A DNA stretch of 64,000 nucleotides from Combretum micranthum (Eukaryota > Streptophyta > Magnoliopsida > Myrtales > Combretaceae), in NCBI GenBank assembly GCA_024138025.1, contig JAMXBD010000388.1, positions 248,001 through 312,000 on the forward strand, in the 5' to 3' direction. Positions 23,150 to 36,074 of this stretch are shown here, piece by piece (the stretch's first letter is position 1; every line of letters begins with the position of its first letter). The translations under genes and the position numbers were made by a program. The notes beneath the pieces are model-generated. The model saw nothing but the letters and a program-made list of their open reading frames with translations. It ran no database searches and was not told the DNA's origin.

Positions 23150-24170
23150 TGTCTTCAAGCAAAGAGAACAATGTTTAAGCTATAGTGGATAAGACCGTTC
23201 ATGAGGAATGCCTAGTTACCATACAAGGCTTAGTCAAGGGACATGTTGATGACACCCATTACTGGACTAGCGAAGGGGAAACACAAACCCATGTCGGGGA
23301 GATAAAGGAAGAACTCGAGGGTGAGTTGAAAGGGGCACTCAACCATATTAGGGAAAGTTTGGAAGCATGAGACAATACCCTTGAAGTCTAGATGGAAAAC
23401 TTGATGGCCATAACGGATAAAGTAGATGTTAGGATAGTTGACATGGAAGGAATAATGGATATAATCTTTTTTGAAAATAGAGATAGAGAATCTCAAGGCC
23501 CAGTTGACAACCTCTAGAGTGACACTAATTGATCGCATGGAAATCCAACTAGTAATCAGGATAGATGTGCCAAAGCTAGAGTACTTCAAGGGGATGTGGT
23601 CCACGAAAGAGGTTGATAATATCCTTTGGGTTTGGAACAATATTTTGTTGCCATTGGGCTTATGGAAGATGGAAGTAAGTTATATACTATAACATTATAT
23701 TTAAGAGATTCAACCATGGTCTAGTGAAGAAAAAGAGCAAATAAGATAAACTCCTTGGAAAATTTTGTATTGAGTTCAGAGATATGTTTCCCTATAGAAT
23801 GCTAGAATGGAGGCCAAAATTAGACTTCGCCATTTTACTTAGAAAGAGACTGTGAACTGGTATGTCCAAGATTTTTCTAAACTTATGTTAGAGATTCCAT
23901 ACCTTGAATAGGATGATGCTTTTGTGATGTTTGTGGATAAATTTAAACCTTGAGCACAAGTAGAGTTAAAGCAGCGAAGTAAGGAGAATATTCGAAGGCG
24001 ATAGCTATTGTAGAAGGGATAATAGAATTTCTAAAAGGAAATTTACTATTCCTCTTGTAGTGAGGTGGAAGAAGAGGAAAAAAAATGAGAGTAGCAACTC
24101 ATCAAGTTGACCGAGGAAGGAGAAAACAAAGAAAAGGGCAAAATAGACAAGTAAAAACCAAGAATTGAAA
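23150..24170 (+). pseudogene. gypsy-type gag, broken
   Basis: Segments in shifting frames: a coiled, Glu-rich N-terminal part (EIKEELEGELKGALNHIRES at ~23304), then DVPKLEYFKGMWSTKEVDN (23560-23620). Next come KETVNWYVQDFSKLMLEIPY and DAFVMFVDKFKP (23845-23955), the typical capsid core of plant Ty3-type Gag (Retrotrans_gag). Many stops. The downstream stretch 24290-24660 resembles a retroviral-type protease region (NSKEIP and IEVIPLDDF), too decayed to find its active site. Confidence 0.72.
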
Positions 24171-25041
24171 TGCTAATTTTTTGTTAGGCCACATTATGCT
24201 AGGTAAGGAATGTCCTAAGAAGGGGCATTTGATGCTTTAATCGTAGAAGACAAGTTAGATTGATAAGGAAAAGAGTCGGTTTAGCACCATTCGATTACTT
24301 AGTATCATAAAGATTGGGGGCGTTGAAAAGCACAAAGGTTTGATATGTTGAGTTAATAATAGTTGGAAGGAAAAGAATGCAATGGTAGATATGAAGCCTC
24401 ACATTTCTTCATGTCTATAGATGTTACTGATAAATTGGGGTTAAAGATTGAAAAGAGTAAGACCCATTAAAAACAAAAAATTCAAAGGAAATCCCAATGC
24501 CTAGACTTGCTAAAGTTGTTAAATTTAACATCGGTCGCTAACACGAGAAGGAGAGCATAGAAGTGATACCTCTAGATGATTTTCAAAATGAACTTCATAA
24601 ACAAGATCAACGGGATCATTGTTCTAAAGACAAACTCCATTTGCTAGCTTGACGGGGAGTCTCAATGTTTTATCCCATTGACATGGAAGGTGAGGCAAGT
24701 AGAGAAGCTCATTATAGCAATATAAATTTTAACTGAAGATGAAAGGGTCGAGATGACACTACTTAAAGAAGAAAGTAGCTTAAATTTGGTAGGGAAGGCT
24801 TTAGGTAAACTTGACATCAGTTGAAGTGAGATCATAATTAAAAGAGTCATTAAAGTTGATGGAAGTTATGGCAAGGACCATGGAGTAGATAGGGTGAAGC
24901 TTATATGAAGAGGAAGATAGTTAGGAAAAGGCATCACAAGAAAATAGGAGAAGAAATTGGTAGACAAATGGAACCTAAGAAGAAGAATAGAACTTAGGAA
25001 GGCTTAGGTTGGAGTACGTGATGAAGATGAATAGGGGAGAA

Positions 25042-25199
25042 TGTCATGGACTTATCAAGAGGAGCCCCAAATTAAGGTCCTCAAGGGCCTAATGATACAA
25101 GCCCAACATATAGTTAACAACTATGGAGTAGTTAGAGTGGTAGGCAGGATTTAATAGTAGCATTAGCTCGTAATAATCTTGGTCATTCATTCTTGAAAG

Positions 25200-25239
<40 letters not shown>

Positions 25240-25387
25240 GATCTCCCTCACAAGTAAATCACGCATTCATTAGTAATTTATTATTTTCCTAGGGTTCTAT
25301 CTCCAAGACCTAGTTGTTGTTTTTCTTGGCAGGTTTTAGAGTGTTGAAGTACCATATGGGAGCATCCATGATAATATGTCTGTGACA
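25042..25387 (+). repeat. 3' LTR of the gag-only element
   Basis: TGTCATGGACTTATC .. CTGTGACA. It includes an expanded (AT)n at about 25205-25238 not found in the 5' LTR. Confidence 0.77.
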
Positions 25388-27416
25388 ATCGCAATACTAA
25401 AAACTCAATACATAAATTATTATATTTATTTTAATTGTTAGATGATTTACTAACCATCCTGTTGAAGGGATCGTAAAGATTCCCTAATCTTTTAAATCAA
25501 CTTCTTCTAAACTTGCTTCTTTCCTTTTTTTTTTTCTTTTTAGAAGAATAATATATATGTATATTCAAAGAAATTTATGTTAGGTTTAGTTTACGGGAAA
25601 AGACATGTGACAGAATCGCGATTTCATAGTTCATTTCCTTTTTTATTTTAAAAGCCTATTTAAAAGTGATTACAATTCTTCAAGACTATGATATAGAATC
25701 ATAGATATATTTAAACCTTATTGATGTATTGTACTTTAATTACTATTTTAACCCACCTCATATTTATTATCTGTATTTATTGGTAAATATACTCGTGACA
25801 AGCACCATATACATGTTTTTGGTTCTATCTAATTCCATACCATGTTCAAACACAAAAGTAGATTGTTATTCCTCCTTTCATTCTATTTGATCCCAATCTA
25901 ATCTACTTCATCCTAAATTATTTATGCATACCAAACATAACATTAGCTTGCACTTTTTTTTTTTGTTCCAATTAGTTGTAATAGTATGCATGGATCCAAT
26001 TATGTGATCATTTTCACATTATGGATCAAAATTTTTAACTTATAACAAACAAAAACATATATTCATTTATGCATCCTTCCTCAACTGAATAATTCATCTG
26101 ACATGTGGGCCTGGACTAAACGAGACATGTTTGATACTAAGCCTAATGGGCCCGTACGGATTTTGTTGCGTTGTGGTCATGCTGGATGTGCAGATGCCAT
26201 CATAGGGACAGCCCAACATCCTCCATAGAGAAATTCCAACATTCCAACCTTATTTGGATTCTTTTTTTTGGCTGGCATTTATTATTTTATTTTATTTATA
26301 ACTCTAGATGCTTATTTGTATGGGATAATATATTAGGGAGCAAAAATCACAAAACACTTGTAAATTTTAACCTTGATATGAACATACTCCTGGACTTATA
26401 AAGTACATTTTAACACTCTTTAAAATCAGATAGATTTGTAATATAATGGGCATCTAATTTTTTTAAAATGTAACAATTTGAAGAATATTAAAATATTTTA
26501 ATAAGTTTGAAAATATGTTTCTACACCAAGACAAAAGCTGAAGAAGATTTTTTTTTTTTTGTTAATTTATTAATTTAAAGAATGTAAAGTTGCATTTTAG
26601 AAGTTTGTGACAAATTTATTCTAATTCAAAGTTGGAAAAAATTCTTTTAACTTTAGGAACATAAAAGGGGAAAGGAATTGAAGTATTAGTGCTTTTTTCG
26701 ATTCTTTTGGTATATTATGCCAGTATCTTTTACAATGCTTTTTAAGTATGCGTAGTGAAAATGATAGATGATGCTAAAGTTGAAATGAAATTTCACATGA
26801 ATAGTCATGTCAAATTCGTACGATGAAATTACCGAAAAAGAAAAAAAATTCGTACGATTCTATTACTATGATCAAATATTGGCACATTATGATAAAAGGT
26901 ACCATTAGTATTGCACAAACTTCCACAACGTGTTTCGTGACACCATGCATATCCATACGAATAAACAATACAATTTAGATGGGATTAAAATTATATATGT
27001 CATTGTTTGTTTATTTGAGATTAACCTGTAGGTTAAGTGACAGAGTCTAATAAGTTCGGTTTAATTATTGAGAAGGAAGATTTGGTTTGGTAAGCGTAGA
27101 ACATAGATCATTGGACCAATCCACTACCTCCAACATCTCTTAAGTAGGCTCGTACACATAGGAGAATGACTATTGACTTTGATCCTTAACAAGCTCATTC
27201 ATGATAAGCATGACATGAATCTTGCTTGATCTCATTCGTCAATCATTGAGATAATTCGATGATTGTCATCCATATCAAGTGTCTATAAATATTTAGTTAT
27301 TCCTTAATTAAAAACTTTTAGAAAGAAAAAGACAAACATCATTCCATAGGAGAATCTCTATTCTCAAGGATTAGACAAGTGTACTAGACAACTCCAGTTG
27401 CTCCAATTGCTCAAGA
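25388..27416. other. intergenic, no gene recognised
   Basis: AT-rich. A short GC-richer stretch (26100-26230, with GGGCCTGG and GGGCCCGTACGG) is the only compositional change. No coding similarity found. Confidence 0.5.
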
Positions 27417-27424
27417 ACTGCAAG

Positions 27425-27996
27425 TAGGGTGTTGACGGTTCAATTAACCAGTTTGTGGCCCTGTTTTTTTAATCTAACCGTAATGATTGATTTTTTAACA
27501 TCCCGATTGTTAGCCAATCTACTATAATGGTTTCAACAAATTAAATTGATAATTTCAACAAACCTTATTTTTTAGCATTTATCATAGGGTTTTTCTTTTA
27601 TTAAATATATTACAAGAGCTTAAAATAAAAAAAAAAAAAGAAAATCTTATTAAGGAAAAGGGGAAAAATAAGCCCTTAGATATATCATCATCAATAAAAA
27701 TAAACCAAATCAATTACCATATTAACTCCCATTAAATATAGGACAAAACATAGTTCTTTAATCACAATCTAAGGAATATTAATATATGTAAATTATGTAT
27801 ATAATATAATATATTTATAAATATTGAAACGGTTGACCGTTAACCATCGGTTTTTTGTGGTTACAAATCAAAACAGAAAATTGAAAAAATAAAAATCATA
27901 ATCCTAAATTGAAACCAACGGATCGATTAACCATCTTTTTTTTTTTTTTCCAGTTTTGTTATTTTTTTTGTTTCATTGGTTTTTTGGACACCCCTA
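27425..27996. mobile_element. non-autonomous hAT element with perfect 8 bp target duplication
   Basis: 572 bp bounded by TAGGGTGTTGACGG and GGACACCCCTA (inverted ends TAGGG-TGT). It is flanked on both sides by ACTGCAAG (27417-27424 and 27997-28004). GGTTAACC/GGTTGACC words lie inside. No coding capacity. Confidence 0.9.
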
Positions 27997-28239
27997 ACTG
28001 CAAGATTGACACGCAGGGTCTACTTAAGATTCCTTATTCGTCACTTGTGCCTTTGACATATTGAGGTTACCTATTTCTATCTAAGTTATCCCATCATCAA
28101 GTATCATCTTGTCAACAAAACTATGAGGTCACGTGCAAGACACAAGATTCACATGATGTATGTGTGACTACTACACGAAGAACCCTACATCTACACATTC
28201 TTACAAATCACCAACGTAAATTATATTTATTTTTTTAAA

Positions 28240-28658
28240 GGTTAGCTACAAAAATTTGACATGTGTTTTAGTCAATTTATAAACACAAGACCTGTGTTAA
28301 TTTTTCTGATAAAAAAGTAATCCGAGTTTCATATAAAAGTGTCATTATAATTAATTACTATTAGAAGGATATGTGTTAGAGTCTTATTAATCTACAAAAA
28401 ATTAATTTAATAAAAATATTACTAAATAAAATTAAATAAATAAAATATTAAAAATTATTTTTAAGAATGAGGAAATTGAAAAAAAATGTAAGATTAATTT
28501 TTATGACCAATAAAGATATCGATATATGTCATTCTAAAATTATTAAATAATATCATTTTGTATGAAACTTGGGTTACCTATTTGTCAAAAAAATTAACAT
28601 ATGTCATGTGTTTGTAAAATGATCAAAATATGAGCCATGTTTTTGTAATTAACCCCTC
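28240..28658. mobile_element. fold-back MITE with ~70 bp inverted ends (Mutator-like)
   Basis: Left arm GGTTAGCTACAAAAATTTGA and right arm (reverse) GGTTAATTACAAAAACATGG remain complementary for about 70 bases. Flanks TTTTTTAAA and TTTTTTAAT suggest a 9 bp target duplication, as in Mutator-type elements. Confidence 0.65.
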
Positions 28659-28746
28659 TTTTTTAATTATAAAAAAGTCAAACTTTTTTCTTTTAATAAG
28701 TTGGAAAAATGGTAAATCATGTCAAAAAAATATGATAAATATTTAT

Positions 28747-29044
28747 AGGTAAATTTAAATAAGATATCAACGTTTTGAGTGTTAATAGACAAGAAATCAA
28801 TTTTTTGCAAAGTTTGTCATATAAGGAAATGCACTTGTTAAATGATTAAAAAAAGAGATCAACATTATGGAAAGTGGTGCAAATAAATGATCCTTTTGTC
28901 TATATTTATTTGTTACTACTTAGAATTTTGAGCCTTTGTTAAACATTTAAAATATTAGTTCCTTAATTGGCACATTTTATGAACCTTTAATGCCTTTTTT
29001 TGAATAATTTAAAATGTTGATATATTATTTGAATTTATCTATAT
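28747..29044. mobile_element. fold-back MITE
   Basis: TAGGTAAATTTAAATAAGAT at the left pairs with the reverse of ATTTGAATTTATCTA at the right. Ends and target site are not resolved. Confidence 0.5.
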
Positions 29045-29905
29045 TAATAGTTTTGATATAGTTTATTGAAAAGAATATTTTCTCACAAGGTTTGGGTATA
29101 AATTGTTGAGGATAACTTGCTAAGTTGTGGAGAGTGTTCATATATTTGTAATTTAAAAAATAAAAAATTGAAAGTTTAAGAATGTACCTATAATGAGGTC
29201 ATAGTACCTATGGAGAGTGTTCATAAATTTGCAAACAATACCCTTACTAGGAATAGAAATGAATCAATGCAGGTAAAACAATATTGAGTTTGGACTCAAT
29301 TAATAGTGTTATTTTAAGAGTTTAAGGGCTTTGCGTGAATACATCAACAAACTTATATTCTTTTGAATAAACTTTTATGTTAAAATTCAAACTTTGATCT
29401 TAATTCAATAGGACTCAATATATTTTTTAATTTAATTTAAGCTCAAGTACACTTTTGAGCTCATCAAACCAAATCAAATCGAGGTGAACTTGGGCCTAAT
29501 AAACTATAACTTGAGTTCAAATGTGGTTCTAACTTCTAGTTTATGATTTCAAAAATAAGTGGACATAAAATTTACAACTTTTATAGATACAAAACAATGT
29601 CTAGCTAAATTCAAATCGTTTACGAGTGAACTTTGATAATATGAAGTTAACTTATCAATCTCCTCACTGTGCTTATAATAAATGTATACAGCTAAATTTT
29701 ATACAATCTATACAGTTTAAAATTTATAAATTGCATATCTACACTCCTATTCTACTAAAACATTATATCTCGATTTTATATTCGTTTTAAATAATAAAAT
29801 TATAAAATGGCAAACTATTTTCTTACAGTATAAATTTGATAATCATTAGGAAGCCGATCAAATTCGGGGAAATGGTAAATTCACTGAGAATTTTTGTGTG
29901 TTCTT

Positions 29906-30064
29906 TTAAGGAAGAAGAGAGATGGGCCCGGTCACTAGCAAGATGATGATAGTGCAAGCTAGCAAAACTTTTAACAGCGGCATGACAATTGAGAACAGGT
30001 TGTTTCTTAAGTAATCATGTGATGTTGTCGGTTGTACTTGTCTTGGGGTAGTTATGTTTCCCAT
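29906..30064 (-). CDS. small ORF with C-terminal membrane segment, unrecognised
   Basis: From ATG at 30064: 52 codons. A polar first half (MGNITTPRQVQPTTSHDYL) is followed by LLKVLLACTIIILLVTGPIS, one clear membrane segment ending two residues before the stop. The frame stays open upstream to a stop near 30130, without another ATG but with a CACAG acceptor-like site. It could therefore be the last exon of a longer gene. GC content is higher than the surroundings, which supports coding. I do not recognise the family; it may be a fragment. Confidence 0.3.
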   Translation of the reverse strand: MGNITTPRQVQPTTSHDYLRNNLFSIVMPLLKVLLACTIIILLVTGPISLLP

Positions 30065-31192
30065 AGTTTTAACAGCAGAACGGAAAAGCTTTTTCACTTC
30101 TGTGGTCGAAATTTCTCGATTTTATTAATTTCTTATTCGTATCCCATTTAATTATATTTAGTCATTTGTAAATGAACAAGATAAAAGGAGGAAGTTAGTG
30201 AATATTTGTGATTAGGTGGATCAGGATTGAGCAATGGAAAACTTATGTGAGATGAAGAACGTTATTCTACTCCTGTCGTTTTTTTCTTTTTCCTTTTTTT
30301 AAATATCATATTATCTAAGAGAATACAATACGAAAAATGTGATGATTGATTGATGCAAATTATTTATTTTTTATCCTTTATTTCATGCCATATTGTATCT
30401 TATGGATGAATATATTCGAATTGGCTTATAAGCCAATTAAGCTTGATTCATTGTAGCTTTGAATTATATTGAGATTATAGTTGACCTAAACACTAGCTCA
30501 AGTCACTCAATAATTTATTGAATTGAATTTGAGTTCAAATCCATTTGGTTTGATGAATTCACAAGTCTTATTGAATTTGTATCGAGTTAGTATGTATTGA
30601 AATATATGAAAAGATTCAATATGGATTTATTTTCAAAAGGAAAACATAAACTTTTAAATAAACAACTCTAAACAAGTTCAATTGAACTGCTTTGAGTTAG
30701 TTTGACCATAATATTATTGATTTGTATCCACTCAACATTGAAGAAATGAGATGCAATGGAAAATAATAACATATGCTTCTATAATTTCACACCTAAGATA
30801 TTATTTCTTGGTTCATTTCCTATTGATATTAAGAAGTATATATAAACCAAGCTACAATCTGTTAGGATGTAAGTGTAAGGCTAGAAAAATCCTACATGAA
30901 AAATATGGAACTAATATGAATAGTTTATAAGAGAGAAAACCAATTAGCCTAATATCTTAAGGTTTTAAGTTATAGATGGTGTCAAGTCTAATAGTGTCTT
31001 TCTTCATAAAGTCCATTTGAAAAATTTATCCCCATTGAAAGCTTCCTCCTTACCTAGCAAATTGGTATCACATCCGATAACTTGATTGAGAAACTCCCAT
31101 GTCTGGCCCTTCATGTGGAAAGAAGAGCTTTTGGAAGTGACTCATTCGTGAAACCCATGATATAAGGTGAGTGGGTAGGAAGTGGCTCATGA

Positions 31193-32052
31193 TAGGACTG
31201 TGCAAAAAAACTGATCAAATCGGATTGGACTGAACTAAACTGAAAATTTGGTTCTTTTTTGAAACGGTTCGGTTTGATGAAAAGCAAATGATTTGCAGTT
31301 CGGTTCGAGATCCTGAACCAAACCGTATGGTTTAAACCGAACAGAACCGTTTTATAAATTTTTTTAAAAAATTAAACATATTATTTTTAACTCTTAATTG
31401 TTTCATTAAAAAAATTAATTGTTTTTAAAATTTATGACTTAGTATATATTATTTATGAGAATAAAATTAGATTTGTCATATTATGTTTTAATTATTATGT
31501 TATCTACAAATAAGATATATTTTAGATTTTAGCCTCTAGTATACTGACTTCTAAATATTTTTTCTCTTTATCTTACTAATTAATCTACTTATATTATGTA
31601 GTTACTTATTGATTTGTATAATTGATAATATGTTAGTTTAAAGCATGCAACGAATTAAATTTTGTGTCTTATATTGGGATAAAATCTAGTATTCCATTAT
31701 GTTCAAGATAATTCAAAAAAATGAGACTAGTCATAATTATAATTTTATAATGGATGAAATTTCTTCTTCCTATAAGTTTTATATGTTTATTGGTAATGAT
31801 TAATTTTAAATATTATTGTTTATATTTGCATTAGTGATAATGAATATGTAATAGAAGTTTTTTAATAGATATGTTTTTATTTTATAGAAAAACGGTTTGA
31901 ACTGCAAATCAAATAGTTTTTTGTTTGTTCGAAAAAATTATGAACAAAACTATATGGTTAGGCTTGAATTTAAAAGAAAAAACCGAATCATAAATACGGT
32001 GCGGTTCAGTTCGAGAAGCAAACCAAAGTGAATCATACCATGCAAACCCCTA
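31193..32052. mobile_element. non-autonomous hAT element, 860 bp
   Basis: Ends TAGGACTGTGCAAAAAAA and GCAAACCCCTA. Target duplication GCTCATGA (31185-31192) / GGTCATGA (32053-32060), 7 of 8. Both subterminal regions are rich in GGTTCGGTTTG / AACCGAACAG words. Absent from the matching place in unit B, so it is younger than the tandem duplication. Confidence 0.87.
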
Positions 32053-32551
32053 GGTCATGAGTTTTACACTTGAGAAGGAGTGAGACCTAAGCTTATTGTG
32101 GAGACTCATACTTGATAAGAAGATTTGTTAGGATGCAAGTGTGAAATTGGAAAATCTCACACAAGCAATGTGAGACTTATGTAAAGAATTTATAAAAGAA
32201 AGACCCATTAACCTAACACCATAAGATTTTAGGTTATAGATGGTGTTAAACTCATTAGTTATTTTTTCATAAGTTCTATTTGAAGAATTTCTCCTCATTG
32301 AAGGCTTTCTCCTTCCTATCACAGTCCATACCAAAATTATTTAGAGTTTTTTTTTTTCTTTGAAGAAATCAGCTAGTGGAGGATAAGACTTAAGAGACAT
32401 GTGGATAAAGAAAGAAAAAGGTACAGAAGTAATTGTTGTAACTGTTTATAATCTCAAAAGTTATTAGTTTCATTGCCTAAGTTTAGTTTGTATTCTTTCT
32501 CTACTTACCTATTCCTCACTTACATGGTTTTTTTTCCTATATATATATGTC

Positions 32552-32584
32552 TGTGTGCGTGCGCGCGTGCGCACGCGCATGCAC
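32552..32584. repeat. 33-base strictly alternating purine-pyrimidine tract with a 16 bp palindrome
   Basis: TG/CG/CA steps without a break. 32563-32578 (GCGCGTGCGCACGCGC) is a perfect palindrome. It is strongly GC-rich in an AT-rich setting and is a candidate Z-DNA or cruciform site. Unit B has (TATG)n instead (34190-34222). Confidence 0.9.
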
Positions 32585-33504
32585 TAATTCAAAAACCCTT
32601 GAGTAGGTTTGTCTTATGCCTCGATATTAACTTAACCTTCTAATCATAGATTTGGACTTGATTTGTTGGATAGGTCTTGACCTAGGCATGGATCCGATGA
32701 GTCTATGGGTGGGGATGGTTCGTACCATCCCACAAATCTATCGCAAGTCTTACTGCCACTAGAAGCAACAAAAAGGAAAAATTGAAAAATAAGGTAAAAG
32801 GATGCATTTGGGCAACCATATCCGTTCAAGCACTCTTAAAACATGGAGGAAAGTGTACGATGCTCTTAAAATATCATCAAACAAGATTCATTGAATATAA
32901 CACGAGAGATGTGTTAAATCAATATTGTTAGACCCGACTCGAGGATTCGATTTGAACATACTAAAGGATTAAGGGTTAGGTCAATGGATAAAATCAAGGT
33001 GAAATATGAATTGAATAGCAGTTGATCCTATCATTCCTAGGCCACGTTAGGTTCAATTGGGTTGAATCACATGAGTCGGGCTGGATTTTACAACACTGGC
33101 ATAGATCCATGACTATAAATACCAATTAAACTTTGCCACTATAACAAAGGAAATAGCGATTACCAAAATAGTTACCACCCATGATTTACACCCGTTATAT
33201 ATTTCATCATTTCATTGGTATTTATATACCACATCCCAAAACTGGCCTTATCAATTTGAACAATGGTCTTGTGATTGATACTTTCTTCTATTATTAATCT
33301 TCTTTTCTAAATTCATTTTTTGTTATTGTGTCACCTTTTATCTTTTTTTAATATTATATAATTAAATTTGTAATTCTTTATATTTTCTTTTAACCTACAA
33401 CTTTGATAGAAAATGAATTATGCAACCTCATCGACGGAACTAATAGGATGATTGCATTAATAAATGTAATGGGGCACAAAATGTATATTATGGATGTTGT
33501 GGGA

Positions 33505-34187
33505 ATGAATATAAATGAATCAAATTGGCTACAAGCCAATTAAGCTTGCTTCAATATATCCTTGGGTTCTATAAAGATTATAGTTAAACCTAAACTCTAA
33601 GTCAAGTCAATTAAAGAGTTTCTTGATTTATAATTCGAGTTTGAACCTATTTCGTTTGATGAATTCACAAGCCTTATTGAGTTTAGATTTGATCAGTATG
33701 TATTGAAATGTTTGAAAAGATTCAATATAAATTTTGTTTGAAAAAGAATACAAAATTTTTAAACAATCAATTTTAAACAAATTTAATTGACATATATCAT
33801 TTGAGTTCACATCGATATTGTTAGTTTATATCTACTCTCGAAGTAACATTGTGGAAATGAGATGCAATTTAAAATAATGACATATGATGTTTTATGATTT
33901 CATATCTAAGGTGTTATATCTTGGTTTCATTCCTATTGAAATCAAGAAAAATATATAGATCTATTTGCCAATCACACCAGAAAAAATTGGAGTTTTTGGA
34001 AAAAATCAACCTGTGGAGAAAGACCTCCTAAGGTTGAGAGGCATATGGCTAAAGAGAGGAAAACAAATACAAAATATTTTTTGTACAATCCCATATAATC
34101 TCAAAAGATATTAGTTCCACTACCTAAGGATAATTTGTTTTTTCTCTCTTTTATTTTTTTTTAAACTTACCTATCTCACATACATAC

Positions 34188-34220
<33 letters not shown>

Positions 34221-35660
34221 TGCATGTAGAGAGCTGGTTCAAGAACCTATGAGTAGGTACACGTTGGAAAAACATTTGCTATCTCTACCTTAATGTTCAT
34301 TTTATCATATAACATGCGTTATGAAGTGTTTTTTATATTTTAAGATTTTTCACTTTTTAAAGTTATTTATAGATATTTATTCGTGCAAACACAAAAAGGA
34401 TCATAAATTCAAAACAGCAAGCACATATCCGGTCTACCTTACGCCTCGAAATTGACTTAGCCTTCTAATTATAGATTTGGACTTGATTCATGAGAGGGTT
34501 TTGACTTAGGCATGGACCAACAAGTCTTCGGTTGGGGGGGGTGGATTAGTGTACACCACAAATCTATCACAAGTCTTACCGCCACTAAAAGCAACAAAAG
34601 AAAATGAAATATAAAGTAAAGGGATGCATTTGGGCAACCATACTCGGAGAAGCACTCTTAAAACATGGAGGAAAGTGTGCGACGATCTAAATTATACGAA
34701 AATATATGCTCTCATCATTCCTTTTACATGATCGTTTTTGTAAAATATTTAATGACTTAAATTCATATCCAATTATAATTGTGCAACTAAAATACTTAAC
34801 ATGTCAATTACCATGTTTTAATTAATGGTTGGATCTAAGACAACAATTGAATCGAGTCGAAACGATACAATGCTAAACTCAAACTCGATCTCAACTCAAA
34901 ATTTCATAACTCGAGTTTAACCAAGCTTAAAATTGTGAGCTTGAACTCAATTATATTGAACTCATTAAGACTCAATTTATTGAAAAATTATTTTAATTTT
35001 AATTATAATAATATTAATATCCAAATTTAGCTCAAATTTGATTAACTTTGATACTGAACATAAGCTTGATCAGACTTGAAAGCTCATCAAGCTAAAAGCT
35101 ACAAAACTCGAGCTTAGCTCAATTGATAACTTGAGTAGTTTGAATTCGACTTGGCTATTTTTCAAATCAAACTTTAGTAAAAATCGAGACGAGCTTGAGT
35201 AATTTGTAAACTGATTTGTTTCATTTATATACCTAATTGGATTATTGATTGGATGGTCTCATTAACAGAACCATAAAAGTTTCTCTCAAAGGAAAGGATA
35301 ACAAATAAAAAAATAATTACCAAAACAATTGCTTTCAATAATATATACCCATCATATATGTTATTATTTTATTAACATTTACACAACACATGAAAACATT
35401 GCCTTATCCTTATGAACAACGATCTTGTGGACGTCGATACTTCGCTTATATTTCTAATCTTCTTTTTTATTAATTTATTTTTTATTATACTGTCATCTTT
35501 TGTGTAGCTTTAACATATCGTACAATTAAATTTGTAAGTCCTTTCATTCTTTTTTTAATATTTACAAATTTGAGACAAATGAATGGAGCAGCTTCATTGA
35601 TGGAACTAATGGAATGATCACATTAATGAGTGTAATGAGGCAAAAATGTTTCTTTAAGGA
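33505..35660. repeat. old tandem duplication, unit B
   Basis: Second unit of the pair. It carries its own insertion (34836-35235) absent from unit A, and a (TATG)n array where unit A has the GC-rich alternating tract. Confidence 0.75.
34836..35235. mobile_element. probable non-autonomous hAT element, 400 bp
   Basis: Starts TAAGACAACAATTG and ends ATATACCTA. Flanks GTTGGATC and ATTGGATT share six of eight bases. The interior is built of AACTCGAGTTTAACC / GAGCTTGAGTAATTTG words. Absent from unit A. Confidence 0.5.
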
Positions 35661-36074
35661 AATCTCAATGATTATTTCGGTATTTCTTTGTTCACTTTCA
35701 ATAATGCATGTACAAACACATGATCATTGTTGATTGGATTCTCCTTAATGATCAGAAGCAGTAATTATAGCAGATCCTACATCAAAGATAGCTAAAAAAA
35801 CACATTCATCTCCTTTCATGCCAAAATTTACTTTTACATTATTACTATTGCGCATGCAGAAATTACCTTAACATCTTGTACATAAACATATGTATTTATA
35901 TATATACAAAATTTTCCTATATGGTATAAAAAAGATATACTTATAATCTTCAACAAAATGGAACCGTATATCAATTAGTTTTCTTACTTTCAAATTATTT
36001 CCATATACCATGCCACTCAAATATTACTATCAATAAAAAGGAACAGAAATGGACGTGAGATTGGAATAAATATA
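35661..36074. other. intergenic, no gene recognised
   Basis: AT-rich spacer between the tandem duplication and a fold-back element; nothing recognised. Confidence 0.5.

Larger units (their letters stand above)
22722..25387 (+). mobile_element. gag-only LTR retrotransposon (gypsy-type gag, no pol polymerase)
   Basis: LTRs 22722-23110 and 25042-25387 share CTTATCAAGAGGAGCC near their starts and GGAGCATC near their ends. A primer site TGGTATCAAAGTAGG lies at 23113-23127 and a polypurine tract ATAGGGGAGAA at 25031-25041. The 1.93 kb interior holds a gag region and a protease-like remnant but no reverse transcriptase, RNase H or integrase. This matches non-autonomous gag-bearing elements (TR-GAG type) or an old internal deletion. 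No clear target duplication (CTAAC against ATCGC). LTRs are visibly diverged. Confidence 0.8.
30410..33495. repeat. old tandem duplication, unit A
   Basis: Aligns in order with 33505-35660: 30420-30750 with 33515-33900, 32340-32520 with 33975-34180, 32590-32880 with 34430-34700, 33160-33480 with 35310-35650. Unit A is longer because of the hAT insertion 31193-32052. No gene recognised; one short region (32640-32830) might encode a hydrophobic leader peptide on the minus strand, but its frame is not kept in unit B. Confidence 0.75.

Noticed and set aside
32644..32829. Possible secreted peptide exon (hydrophobic leader followed by GTAAGA) in unit A
   Set aside because: The frame is not preserved in unit B and no second exon could be found.
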